Source: an uncultured Eubacteriales bacterium
GTDB taxonomy: Bacteria > Bacillota > Clostridia > Oscillospirales > Acutalibacteraceae
Direction of reading: 5' to 3'
Length of the DNA stretch: 62,678 nt
Assembly (NCBI GenBank): GCA_934491515.1
Contig: CAKSTF010000009.1
Location: 1-62,678 of the forward strand
Both the position numbers and the translations under genes were made by a program. Positions 23,986-31,707 of this stretch are shown in pieces (the first letter of the stretch is position 1; each line of letters begins with the position of its first letter). The notes under the pieces are model-generated. The model made no database searches. It saw only the letters and a list, made by a program, of their open reading frames with translations, and had not been told where the DNA came from.

Positions 23986-24013
23986 CGGCGGCAGAGATTT
24001 CTCTCTGCCGCCG
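23986..24013 (+). terminator. GC-rich hairpin after the GT2
   Basis: CGGCGGCAGAGA (23986-23997) pairs perfectly with TCTCTGCCGCCG (24002-24013). No T-run follows (TTGCGCTT), so it is a terminator-like or 3'-stabilising hairpin. Confidence 0.65.
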
Positions 24014-24091
24014 TTGCGCTTATAGCTTATAAATCAATTTTGCAATAAATCCTTTTTAAGGTTACTTCTAATCCAATAAATTCATCCTAAA

Positions 24092-24448
24092 TTATTTTCT
24101 AAACACAAACAAATACTCATGCGCTATGAGCAAAAAATTATACTTTACGCTATTGGTTTTCCAATATCCCGTTGCCTTACAATTATGCTGTTCTTTAATA
24201 ATCAATTCTTTGAGTTTAAATCCTGCGTCTTCAAAGATACGCATTACATCAAAAGACATAGGTATCATACAGCCTTTTTGTCTTGTGTCGCCCATAAGAA
24301 CTGCACAAAACTTATCTTTTTTAAGCACACGGTAGCTTTCTGCAGCTACCTTTTTCATTTCTTCAAGAAACTCTTTTACTCTAAAATGCGATAAATCTTC
24401 TTCAATATCTTCGCTGTATCTAATGATATAGAGGCGATTACGGCAAAC
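24092..24448 (-). pseudogene. C-terminal remnant of a DNA methyltransferase
   Basis: The frame is open for 118 codons after a stop at 24449-24451 and has no credible start or ribosome binding site. The sequence resembles the distal part of an N4/N6-type DNA methylase: a YSEDIEEDLSHF block, then SYRVLKKDKFCAVLMGDTR, and near the end EQHNCKAT...FLLIAHEYLFVFRK. The SAM-binding and catalytic DPPY regions are absent. An in-frame ATG at 24358 would give only 88 residues. It is the trailing piece of the restriction island, 84 bases past the DpnD-like gene, and is likely inactive debris from an earlier system. Confidence 0.7.
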
Positions 24449-24532
24449 TTATCTTTTCAGCAACACGATTAAACGTGTTGTGTTAATTGAACCAGTAAAG
24501 TACAGCTAAATAACACGTTTCTGTAAATTCCC

Positions 24533-24742
24533 CTAAAATTCACACCACACAGCAGACTTCTCATTTGGTTTGACAACTGCCATTTGCCTAAACTGCACCT
24601 CCCCGGGTGCAAGAACAATAATTCCCTTCTTATATTGCTCTTCGGCAATTTTCATAGCATTCTCTGCTGAATCAGCAGATATTTCAAATTCCTGAACTAC
24701 CGTTTCCTCGATTGCAACGGTAAAATTTTTCGCAATTTTCAT
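24533..24742 (-). CDS. dpnD: DpnD/PcfM-family protein
   Basis: The 69-residue acidic protein resembles the DpnD/PcfM family: MKIAKNFTVAIEETVVQEFEI, then a SAENAMKIAEEQYKKGIIVL stretch and a short C-terminal strand. In Streptococcus pneumoniae the DpnI cassette consists of dpnC (nuclease) and dpnD, and dpnD has no clear role. The start at 24742 has GGGAG about 10 bases upstream; an in-frame ATG at 24778 would overlap the nuclease gene and has no proper spacing from a ribosome binding site. It follows dpnC directly, reproducing the pneumococcal order. Confidence 0.82.
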   Translation of the reverse strand: MKIAKNFTVAIEETVVQEFEISADSAENAMKIAEEQYKKGIIVLAPGEVQFRQMAVVKPNEKSAVWCEF

Positions 24743-24749
24743 ATATTCG

Positions 24750-25523
24750 TTACTCCCTTGTTTTAACATATCTGCCATTCCCTAAAAAATCAACAAAGCC
24801 CTTATCCCTTAACAGTTGCAATTGCTGCCGAATTTTAGGCTTTATATTGTGATTTTCTGGATGTTTAATTTGTAGTTCTGCTTCAAATAAATACATATCT
24901 TCAAGAGAAAAAACAGTCGATTCTATTCTATTCATACAATTTAAGACATCCATGAGCCAACCGCGGCTTTTTATTTGTTTAACCTCAAGCCTATCACTTT
25001 TCGCAACCCTTCCGACAACATCATCCATATCCGCTTCCTTTCCTCCGGATATGATTTCTATGCGACCTTGTTTGGGAATTTTTTCAATTAGAATATTACA
25101 TCCCACCCAGTTGGCGCGTCTTGCGGTAGGTGCTAGTGGTTTTCGTTTTTCTATAATATCCGGCACAAAAAAGTGTTTCGGTACAAAAGTCAAACTATTA
25201 ACACTTAAATCTTCCTTTGAATAGCTCATAAAGAAAAAATCCGGATTGTTAAAGCCGGTTATTCTCTGAATCATCGTAAAGTAGGACCCGTCGTTAACTT
25301 TCCGTCCGAGTTGTCCATCCTTGCTTTTCAATTCATACTCGCTAAAACAGCGGTCACAGTAAAAATCCGCAACGGGCCGATTATTTTCAAAACGCTTAAT
25401 ATGTAAATTCCCACATCGCGGACAATACATATTCTGATTCATCCAATTCTCAGTGAGAACCCTCGCTATTTGCGAACCGGAACGGTATCGTTCGGCCAGC
25501 CCTTTATCAAAAGTAAGATTCAT
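24750..25523 (-). CDS. dpnC: DpnI-type restriction endonuclease (cuts methylated GATC)
   Basis: The 257-residue protein is close in length and order to R.DpnI (254). Shared blocks include YCPRCGNLHIKRFENNRPVADFYC with a Zn-binding Cys set (two CxxC pairs), the catalytic ELKSK of the PD-(D/E)XK core near residue 64 with upstream Asp, a PLAPTARRANWVGCNI block near 143, SRGWLMDVLNC near 195, and the C-terminal winged-helix part KIRQQLQLLRDKGFVDFLG. DpnI cleaves GATC only when the A is methylated. Its start lies inside the methylase 3' end, with AAGGAG upstream. All catalytic motifs look intact, so it is predicted active. Confidence 0.95.
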   Translation of the reverse strand: MNLTFDKGLAERYRSGSQIARVLTENWMNQNMYCPRCGNLHIKRFENNRPVADFYCDRCFSEYELKSKDGQLGRKVNDGSYFTMIQRITGFNNPDFFFMSYSKEDLSVNSLTFVPKHFFVPDIIEKRKPLAPTARRANWVGCNILIEKIPKQGRIEIISGGKEADMDDVVGRVAKSDRLEVKQIKSRGWLMDVLNCMNRIESTVFSLEDMYLFEAELQIKHPENHNIKPKIRQQLQLLRDKGFVDFLGNGRYVKTRE

Positions 25524-26469
25524 ACATCAAATCTCCTTGCTTCCCAAAATTACTGACAACGACCTTTGCACCTTTTCTATGCATATCATCAACAAAACGT
25601 GCGAGTTCAATCTGTTCCTCATCATCAAACAAGTTTTCGGTATATGCAGTAAAACTTGCCGTATCTGTAATAGGTCTGTATGGGGGATCAAAATAAACAA
25701 ACGTATTTTTGTCAATAAAGTCTGCCGACTCTCTGTAATCACCGCATACTATGGTAACCCTCTGCAACTTTTCGGATACTGCTTTAAGGTTATTTTCATC
25801 ACAAATCATAGGATTTTTGTATGCCCCCATGGGAACATTAAACAAACCTTTTTTGTTTACTCGGAACAGACCGTTAAAACAAGTTTTATTAAGGAAAATC
25901 ATCAATGCTGCTTTTTCTATATTGATGCTTTCATTACCGTTTACTTTTAAATCATTAAAACGCTCACGCTTTTTTATATAATACGCTTTGCGATTATCCG
26001 TATTAAGCGGAACAAATTCGTTCTGCATAATGTAAAGCATTTCTATCAGCGCATCTATATCATCACGAATAATGCGATATGTATTGATAAGTTCGGCGTT
26101 GATATCACTTATATAAACTTCTTCTAAATCATATTTGCTGAGTATATCAAACAAAACGGCGCCACCCCCGACAAACGGCTCGGCATATTTTGTGATTTTT
26201 CCGTTATCAAAAGGATAGTAACGTTCAATCTCTTTAAGAAGCTGACCTTTTCCTCCTGCCCATTTAAGAAACGGTTTAACCGCTTTCTCTCCGGTTTTAC
26301 TATATCGTGTACTTCTTGCGTCTATCGGTTTCGTGGCCGAAGTGGGTATAATCCACATATTACCCACCATTACAGCCTCTTTAATTCTTTGCTCAGAACA
26401 TAAAACAGCCACTCTTCTTTGAGAAATGCCCCATTTGTCAGCGGCTTCTCTTGCAGACATATATTCCAT
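25507..26469 (-). pseudogene. Dam-family adenine methyltransferase with N-terminal HTH, C-terminally truncated
   Basis: Residues 1-45 form an HTH domain (SAREAADKWGISQRRV, then NMWIIP). From about 66 an alpha-class Dam methylase follows: FLKWAGGKGQL (motif X), EPFVGGGAVLFD (motif I), a central target-recognition region and the catalytic DPPYRP near 258. After motif VI (VVVSN) the expected Ser-Asp and about 50-60 more residues are missing. The frame instead runs into the dpnC start region and stops after GKQGDLMYESYF, 320 residues in all. A Dam enzyme methylating GATC would make DNA a target of DpnI, so loss of function here is biologically sensible. GGAGG precedes the ATG. Confidence 0.8.
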
Positions 26470-26508
26470 AACAACCTCCGGCGTATATTAAACTCCCAAT
26501 CATATGAT

Positions 26509-26537
26509 ATTATATTCTAAATCTCGAATAATAGCAA
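26509..26537 (-). promoter_or_regulatory. Predicted promoter of the restriction island operon
   Basis: On the minus strand TTGCTA (26532-26537) and TATAAT (26509-26514) are 17 bases apart, about 40 bases before the methylase ATG. The HTH domain of the methylase could act at this promoter. Confidence 0.6.
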
Positions 26538-26644
26538 TACCATTTTACAGGTTGCATTGTAAAACAATATTATGCGGTTTGGCTTTACTGTTTATATTAA
26601 ATCCACCTATGTGTATACTGTTTTTCTCGCCTAAGACACAAAAA

Positions 26645-26680
26645 CACCGCGGAAGTTTAAAACTTCCGCGGTGCTTGTTT
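26645..26680. terminator. Bidirectional terminator
   Basis: CACCGCGGAAGTTT (26645-26658) pairs perfectly with AAACTTCCGCGGTG (26660-26673), followed by CTTGTTTTTT; the left side is A-rich. It ends the 94-residue gene on the minus strand and marks the right border of the AT-rich island. Confidence 0.87.
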
Positions 26681-26687
26681 TTTACTT

Positions 26688-26972
26688 TCAGCCTTTAAGG
26701 GCGCGGGCAAGCCACGTAAAGCCCAGGTCGAGCGCGTCGAAAAGATTATCTTTAACGCTTTCTTTCTGTATGCGCTTTGCCATTTCCATTTCCGTATCAC
26801 TGCTTAAAAGTTTTACGGAAACCTTGTTTGCTATATCAAGTTTGCCTTCCTTTTCCGAAGAAAGTATCTCGAAAAGAATAACAAACTTATCGCTCATATC
26901 GCCGTAGTATATCTGATTGCCGCAGCGAACAAGCGGTTTTCCCTTATAGGTCAGGAACTGATTTTCTGCCAT
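26688..26972 (-). CDS. Small cytoplasmic protein of unknown function (94 aa)
   Basis: I do not recognise this family with certainty. The 94-residue protein has an N-terminal strand-rich part (FLTYKGKPLVRCGNQIYYGD), a strand segment (KFVILFEILSSE) and a C-terminal helical part ending in WLARALKG. There is no signal peptide, transmembrane helix or metal motif. GGAG lies about 10 bases before the ATG. It starts 21 bases after the 85-residue gene, so the two are a transcription unit divergent from glyS. The translation has normal codon use and a terminator follows, so it is probably a real gene. Confidence 0.65.
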   Translation of the reverse strand: MAENQFLTYKGKPLVRCGNQIYYGDMSDKFVILFEILSSEKEGKLDIANKVSVKLLSSDTEMEMAKRIQKESVKDNLFDALDLGFTWLARALKG

Positions 26973-26993
26973 TTTAAAAACTCCGTCCGAATA

Positions 26994-27251
26994 TTATTTC
27001 TGGGGCATTTCGCCGTAAAGATTAAGACGGAAAAGCAAGGTTTCATCTTCGGGATTTTCACAGCGAAGCGTAGCCTCACCTATCTCGGCGCTTGAAAAGA
27101 TCTTTGCAAGGCCAAGCATCTGGCAAAGTTTGGATTTAAGGTTCAAAGAGTCGCCCTCGCCCGTTTCAAGATAAACATTGCCCTTGCACTGGTCTACTGC
27201 ACTTATAAACTTTTCAAAATCAAGATTGTGTAACTGCAATTTTTCTTTCAT
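26994..27251 (-). CDS. Small protein of unknown function (85 aa)
   Basis: The 85-residue protein has an amphipathic start (LHNLDFEKFISAVDQCKGNVYLETGEGDSLNLKS), a helix with CQMLGLAKIF, and a C-terminal strand (LLFRLNLYGEMP). Proteins like this are common near stress or translation genes in Clostridia, but I cannot name a family. The ATG at 27251 is chosen because AAGGAG stands 9-10 bases upstream; an earlier in-frame ATG at 27275 has none. It precedes the 94-residue gene in a two-gene unit divergent from glyS. Confidence 0.65.
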   Translation of the reverse strand: MKEKLQLHNLDFEKFISAVDQCKGNVYLETGEGDSLNLKSKLCQMLGLAKIFSSAEIGEATLRCENPEDETLLFRLNLYGEMPQK

Positions 27252-27357
27252 AACGCAAATCTCCTTCTTTTTCATCTGTAAAAAGTATAAACTATACCAA
27301 TAAATATGTCAAGGCGTAAAATCTTATGTTGTAAACAACGAACTGTTTCCGTGCTTG

Positions 27358-27386
27358 TTGACTTTTTGACTTTTATAATATATATT
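27358..27386 (+). promoter_or_regulatory. Predicted promoter of glyS
   Basis: TTGACT (27358-27363) and TATATT (27381-27386) are 17 bases apart. The leader to the ATG at 27464 is about 70 bases and has no T-box motif. Confidence 0.5.
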
Positions 27387-27463
27387 ATATTTGTGAAATT
27401 TCGCCGCAAAACGCATTTTTGGATTTAAGCGCGTTTTACGGCAATACGGAAAGGTACAAAAAA

Positions 27464-28867
27464 ATGAAAAACACGGAAAAGAGCATGGAAACTATCGTAA
27501 ATCTTGCGAAAGGACGCGGCTTTGTATATCCCGGCAGCGAAATTTACGGCGGACTTGCAAACACATGGGATTACGGTCCCTTGGGTGCAGAACTTAAAAA
27601 CAACATAAAAAAAGCATGGTGGAAAAAATTCGTACAGGAGAACCGCTACAATGTAGGTCTTGACGCCGCCATTCTTATGAATCCGCAGACATGGGTGGCA
27701 TCGGGCCATCTTGCCGGATTTTCGGACCCGCTTATGGACTGCAGAGAGTGTCACGAGCGCTTCCGCGCCGACAAACTTATAGAAGACTGGTGCGCGGAGA
27801 ACAACTTTGAACTTCCGAAACCCGTCGACGCGTTTTCGCAGGAAGAAATGAAGGCTTTTGTTGAAGAGCATGATATAAAATGCCCCACCTGCGGAAAGCA
27901 TAACTTTACCGATATCCGCCAGTTTAACCTTATGTTCAAAACCTTCCAGGGCGTTACCGAGGACGCAAAGAACACCGTTTACCTCCGCCCCGAAACGGCG
28001 CAGGGTATATTTGTAAACTTCGCTTCGGTACAGCGCACATCAAGAAGAAAACTTCCTTTCGGCATAGCGCAGATAGGTAAATCTTTCCGTAACGAGATAA
28101 CTCCCGGAAACTTTATATTCCGCGTGCGCGAGTTTGAGCAGATGGAACTTGAATTCTTCTGCAAGCCGGGCACCGACCTTGAATGGTTCAATTATTGGAG
28201 AAGTTTCTGCCGCGACTGGCTGCTTTCAATAGGCATTAAAGAAGAAAACCTTCGCCTGCGCGACCACGAACCCGAGGAACTCTGCTTCTATTCAAAAGCC
28301 ACTACCGACTTTGAATTTATGTTCCCGTTCGGCTGGGGCGAACTTTGGGGCGTTGCCGACAGAACCGACTACGACCTTACCCAGCATCAGAACACCTCCG
28401 GCAAAGACCTTACCTATTTTGACCACCAGACCGGAGAGCATTATATTCCCTACGTTATCGAACCGAGCCTCGGTGTGGAACGCAGTTTCCTTGCCGTTCT
28501 TTGCGACGCTTACGACGAAGAAATCGTTGACGCCGAAAAGAACGATACGCGCGTGGTGCTTCGTCTGCATCCGGCGCTTGCCCCCTTTAAGGCGGCGGTT
28601 CTTCCCCTTTCCAAAAAACTGTCCGACGCGGCATTTGAAATAAAGGACGAACTTTCAAAATACTTTATGATAGACTTTGATGAAGCCGGCTCCATAGGCA
28701 AACGCTACCGCCGTCAGGACGAGATAGGCACTCCGCTTTGCATAACTTACGATTTTGACAGCCCGGAAGACGGCTGCGTTACCGTTCGCGATCGCGACAC
28801 CATGCAGCAGGTAAGAATCCCGATAACCGAACTTAAAAACTATATTGCAGAAAAGATTGAGTTTTAA
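27464..28867 (+). CDS. glyS: Glycyl-tRNA synthetase (alpha2 type)
   Basis: This is the single-chain class II GlyRS that charges tRNA-Gly in the cytoplasm. The 467-residue protein starts with METIVNLAKGRGFVYPGSEIYGG and LANTWDYGPLGAELK, diagnostic of the homodimeric type. Cys-rich insertion pairs follow (DCRECHERF near 97; CPTCGKH near 146), then motif 2 in GIAQIGKSFRNEITPG near 208 and motif 3 in GVERSFLAVL near 350. The C-terminal anticodon domain has RRQDEIGTPLCITYDFD. The ATG at 27464 is selected on homology, with GGAAAGG upstream; a TTG at 27419 gives an unneeded extension. Confidence 0.95.
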   Translation: MKNTEKSMETIVNLAKGRGFVYPGSEIYGGLANTWDYGPLGAELKNNIKKAWWKKFVQENRYNVGLDAAILMNPQTWVASGHLAGFSDPLMDCRECHERFRADKLIEDWCAENNFELPKPVDAFSQEEMKAFVEEHDIKCPTCGKHNFTDIRQFNLMFKTFQGVTEDAKNTVYLRPETAQGIFVNFASVQRTSRRKLPFGIAQIGKSFRNEITPGNFIFRVREFEQMELEFFCKPGTDLEWFNYWRSFCRDWLLSIGIKEENLRLRDHEPEELCFYSKATTDFEFMFPFGWGELWGVADRTDYDLTQHQNTSGKDLTYFDHQTGEHYIPYVIEPSLGVERSFLAVLCDAYDEEIVDAEKNDTRVVLRLHPALAPFKAAVLPLSKKLSDAAFEIKDELSKYFMIDFDEAGSIGKRYRRQDEIGTPLCITYDFDSPEDGCVTVRDRDTMQQVRIPITELKNYIAEKIEF

Positions 28868-28877
28868 GAACCGGCCG

Positions 28878-28939
28878 GACAACAAAAGCGAACAAATCAG
28901 CCGCTTATCGGAATTGCTGCGGCCTGATTGCTTTGTCTA
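28878..28939 (-). repeat. 62-bp dispersed repeat, full copy R3
   Basis: On the minus strand it begins TAGACAAAGCAATCAGG and ends CGCTTTTGTTGTC, the same unit as 2244-2306. Read on the plus strand, AATCAGCCGC and GCGGCCTGATT near its centre form an imperfect hairpin. It lies between glyS and the Na/Pi symporter gene. Confidence 0.78.
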
Positions 28940-28971
28940 TCGGGACATAAAATAATGACAGGGGATTATTG

Positions 28972-30717
28972 ATGGCAACACAAATACTTTCTATGGTCGC
29001 CATGCTTTTGGGCGGACTTACGTTTTTCCTTTTCGGAATGACCGTAATGTCCGGCGGACTTGAACAAATGGCGGGCGGCGGACTTGAACGCACTCTTAAA
29101 AAGGTTACGGGAAACGATTTTCTCGGCTTTTCCGTAGGTGCCGGAATTACGGTCGCGATACAGTCTTCTTCCGCTATGACGGTAATGCTTGTAGGCCTTG
29201 TAAACTCGGGCATAATGGCTTTTGAGGATACATTCGGCATGATTATGGGCTCGCACGTGGGAACCACGCTTACGGCGTGGATACTTACCCTTAACGCAAA
29301 CACCGGCAGTAATTTCTGGATGGTACTTTTAAAGCCGATGACCTTCTCGCCCATACTTGCATTTGTGGGCATTGCGCTGCGGATGTTTTCCAAAAACGAG
29401 CGCAAGCAGAAACTCGGCGACATATTCATAGGCTTTGCCGTGCTTATGGTAGGTATGAATATGATGAGCGACTCCATGGCGGACGTAAAACAGTTTTCAA
29501 GCATACTCACCCTGTTTTCAAGTTCTCCGGCGCTTGCGTTTTTGGTTTCCACCGTGTTTACGGGAATAATTCAGTCGTCGGCGGCGACCGTTGCCATGGT
29601 TCAGGCGCTCGCTTTTTCGATAGGTCTTGACTATCAGGCTGCCATTCCGCTTGTTATCGGCGCTAACATAGGTACGTGTATGACGGCGCTTATTTCAAGT
29701 ATCGGTACCAACAAAAACGCCAAGCGGGTTGTTGCCATGCATATATACACAAACGCTTTAGGCGGCGTGGCGTTTATGATAATTATGTACATAGTAATGT
29801 TCTTTGCCCCCGATCTTATGACGGTGCCGATAAGCATGATAGGCGTTGCGGTGGTACATTCGCTGTTTAATATTTTAAACACCCTTGCCTTTATACCGCT
29901 TAAAAAGCCCATGATAAACCTGTGCCGCAAGACCATAAAGAAAGACAACGAAAAAACGCATACCGTTTTTCTGGACGAGCGTATTTTCAACAATACTCCC
30001 CTTGCCATATCAGAGTGTAAACGCCTTTCCGACGAAATGGCGGAACTGGCGCGTGCGTCTATTCTTGCCTCGCTTAAAATAGTAAAGGAATATAATTCCG
30101 AAGAATCGGAATACATTGTCGGCGCCGAAGATCTTATTGATAAATACGAGGATAAACTCGGCAGTTATCTTGTAAGAATAAGCAGCGCCGAGATTTCCGA
30201 AAACGGTTCGCATGCAGTGGGCAGAATGCTGCACTGCATAGGCGACTTTGAACGTATCGGAGACCATGCGCTCAACATCCGCAACACAGCGCTTGAAATA
30301 CACGATAAGAAGATTGTATTCTCAAAAGAGGCTACGCACGAACTTAACGTTATCACCGCGGCGCTTTCGGAAATAATAAATCTTGCGGTTGATTCCTTCC
30401 TTTACGACGACCTTGAAACGGCTTCGCACGTTGAGCCTCTTGAGCAGGTAATAGACAAACTTAAAACCACCCTCAGGGAAGCGCACGTTGAACGCCTGCA
30501 GCACGGAGAGTGTACCGTACAGTTAGGATTTGTGTTTACCGATATTCTCACTAATATCGAGCGCGTTTCGGACCACTGTTCCAATATTGCGGTATACACC
30601 CTGCAAAGCAACGCCGCAAATGTTTACGCGCATAAGTATCTTAATAAGATAAAATCCAAAAACTCGGGCGAATTCAAAGCGGACTTTGATATGTACGAAA
30701 AGAAGTACGCGATATAA
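28972..30717 (+). CDS. Na+/phosphate cotransporter with PhoU-like C-terminal domain
   Basis: The 581-residue protein has two Na_Pi_cotrans repeats in the membrane. The first carries GAGITVAIQSSSAMTVM near residue 60 and the second TGIIQSSAATVAM near residue 200; the QSS motifs line the substrate path. After about residue 320 a cytoplasmic PhoU-like helical domain follows, with an HCIGDFERIGDHALNI block near 422 and a second ERVSDHCSNIA block near 525. It should import phosphate with sodium and sense state through its PhoU part. AGGGGA precedes the ATG. It is monocistronic, ended by a bidirectional terminator, and has the R3 repeat just upstream. Confidence 0.93.
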   Translation: MATQILSMVAMLLGGLTFFLFGMTVMSGGLEQMAGGGLERTLKKVTGNDFLGFSVGAGITVAIQSSSAMTVMLVGLVNSGIMAFEDTFGMIMGSHVGTTLTAWILTLNANTGSNFWMVLLKPMTFSPILAFVGIALRMFSKNERKQKLGDIFIGFAVLMVGMNMMSDSMADVKQFSSILTLFSSSPALAFLVSTVFTGIIQSSAATVAMVQALAFSIGLDYQAAIPLVIGANIGTCMTALISSIGTNKNAKRVVAMHIYTNALGGVAFMIIMYIVMFFAPDLMTVPISMIGVAVVHSLFNILNTLAFIPLKKPMINLCRKTIKKDNEKTHTVFLDERIFNNTPLAISECKRLSDEMAELARASILASLKIVKEYNSEESEYIVGAEDLIDKYEDKLGSYLVRISSAEISENGSHAVGRMLHCIGDFERIGDHALNIRNTALEIHDKKIVFSKEATHELNVITAALSEIINLAVDSFLYDDLETASHVEPLEQVIDKLKTTLREAHVERLQHGECTVQLGFVFTDILTNIERVSDHCSNIAVYTLQSNAANVYAHKYLNKIKSKNSGEFKADFDMYEKKYAI

Positions 30718-30747
30718 TCCGACCGAAAACAATTTGCAGAACAGACA

Positions 30748-30786
30748 AAAACGGAGATACCGAAAGGCATCTCCGTTTATTTTTTT
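30748..30786. terminator. Bidirectional terminator
   Basis: AAACGGAGAT (30748-30757) pairs with ATCTCCGTTT (30769-30778), followed by ATTTTTTT; the minus strand also ends in a T-rich run. It serves the symporter and the convergent PAP2 gene. Confidence 0.87.
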
Positions 30787-30791
30787 ATAAC

Positions 30792-31448
30792 TTATTCCCT
30801 GTTTTTCTTTTTCCTGCAATATACAAACGGGTATGTAATAAACGCAACCGCAAGCCCCGCGATAACGTCCACCGCCGCGTGCTGTTTTAAAAACATGGTC
30901 GAAGCGCATATAATAACAGCCGCCGCCGTAAAAAATATCTTCCCTGCCGCAGTTCCCAGTTTCTTTGAATTAAGAACCGCAAAAAGTCCCGCCATTGAAC
31001 CGATAACATGCACCGAAGGGCAGACGTTTGTCGGAGTATCAATAGTATAAAGAAATTTCACCGCGGTAACGAAAATATTGTCCCTTTCAAAAACCGCAGG
31101 CCGCAGACTTTGCATCGATGGGAAAACAAAATATGTGATTACCGCAACCGAATAGGTTATCATGGCAAAAATGCTGAACTTTTTAAATGATTCGATATCA
31201 AAAAAGAAAATATAAATAATTATAAACGCCATATACACGAACCATAAAGCATAAGATATTATAAAATACTCGCAAAAAGGTATGTATTTATCAAGCACGG
31301 TTGCCATATCGGTATACGAAGTGCGGTTAAGTTTTTCAAGAAAAAAGAAAAAGAAACCGTAAACCGCCCAATACAGCAAATAGTAGAGGTGGCGATACTG
31401 CGGCGTGTTCAATTTAGAAAGCCTGAAGTTTTTTAAATCAAATTCCAT
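30792..31448 (-). CDS. PAP2-family membrane phosphatase
   Basis: The 218-residue integral membrane protein has about six hydrophobic segments. The PAP2 phosphatase motifs are visible in part: the motif 2 PSVHVIGS core near residue 149 with the catalytic His, and motif 3 in KQHAAVDVIAG near residue 195 with His and Asp. Motif 1 (KxxxxxxRP) is only loosely represented by SMQSLRP near residue 118. Such proteins act on lipid phosphates such as undecaprenyl pyrophosphate or phosphatidate, or on inositol-type lipids. The ATG at 31448 has AGGAGTGG upstream and is the first with homology. Confidence 0.82.
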   Translation of the reverse strand: MEFDLKNFRLSKLNTPQYRHLYYLLYWAVYGFFFFFLEKLNRTSYTDMATVLDKYIPFCEYFIISYALWFVYMAFIIIYIFFFDIESFKKFSIFAMITYSVAVITYFVFPSMQSLRPAVFERDNIFVTAVKFLYTIDTPTNVCPSVHVIGSMAGLFAVLNSKKLGTAAGKIFFTAAAVIICASTMFLKQHAAVDVIAGLAVAFITYPFVYCRKKKNRE

Positions 31449-31589
31449 TTTACCACTCCTGCCGGTCTGAATATTTTGTACGATTATAACACAAAACCGA
31501 TTTAGTGACAATAGACAAAACTTTTTTTGCGCACAAAAAGCAAAGTCCGTATTTTGGTACACTGCGGTCATTATAATAAATATTGTCAG

Positions 31590-31614
31590 GACAAAGCAAT
31601 CAGAATACAACGAT
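31590..31614 (+). repeat. Half copy R4 of the dispersed repeat
   Basis: GACAAAGCAATCAG and then ATACAACGAT matches the first half of R1 (including its ATACAACGAT) and of R2. It lies 22 bases before the -35 box of the 62-residue gene. Confidence 0.65.
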
Positions 31615-31635
31615 AAAAATTATTTAAAAAAATGC

Positions 31636-31664
31636 TTGACAAGCGTAAATCCCTTTGATATAAT
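31636..31664 (+). promoter_or_regulatory. Near-perfect consensus promoter of the 62-aa gene
   Basis: TTGACA (31636-31641) and TATAAT (31659-31664) are 17 bases apart: a full sigma-A consensus, the strongest in the window. A GGAGG ribosome binding site and an ATG follow at 31708. Confidence 0.85.
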
Positions 31665-31707
31665 GAGTTTACAGAAAACGAACATTTGTTCGGTAGGAGG
31701 AAAACAC

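Noticed and set aside
26994..27463. A T-box before glyS
   Set aside because: The leader has neither the TGGNACCGCG sequence nor a terminator hairpin; a plain promoter is the only signal.
28905..29552. A 215-codon minus-strand frame opposite the start of the Na/Pi symporter
   Set aside because: It lies entirely opposite conserved symporter codons and ends in the R3 repeat, with no homology of its own.
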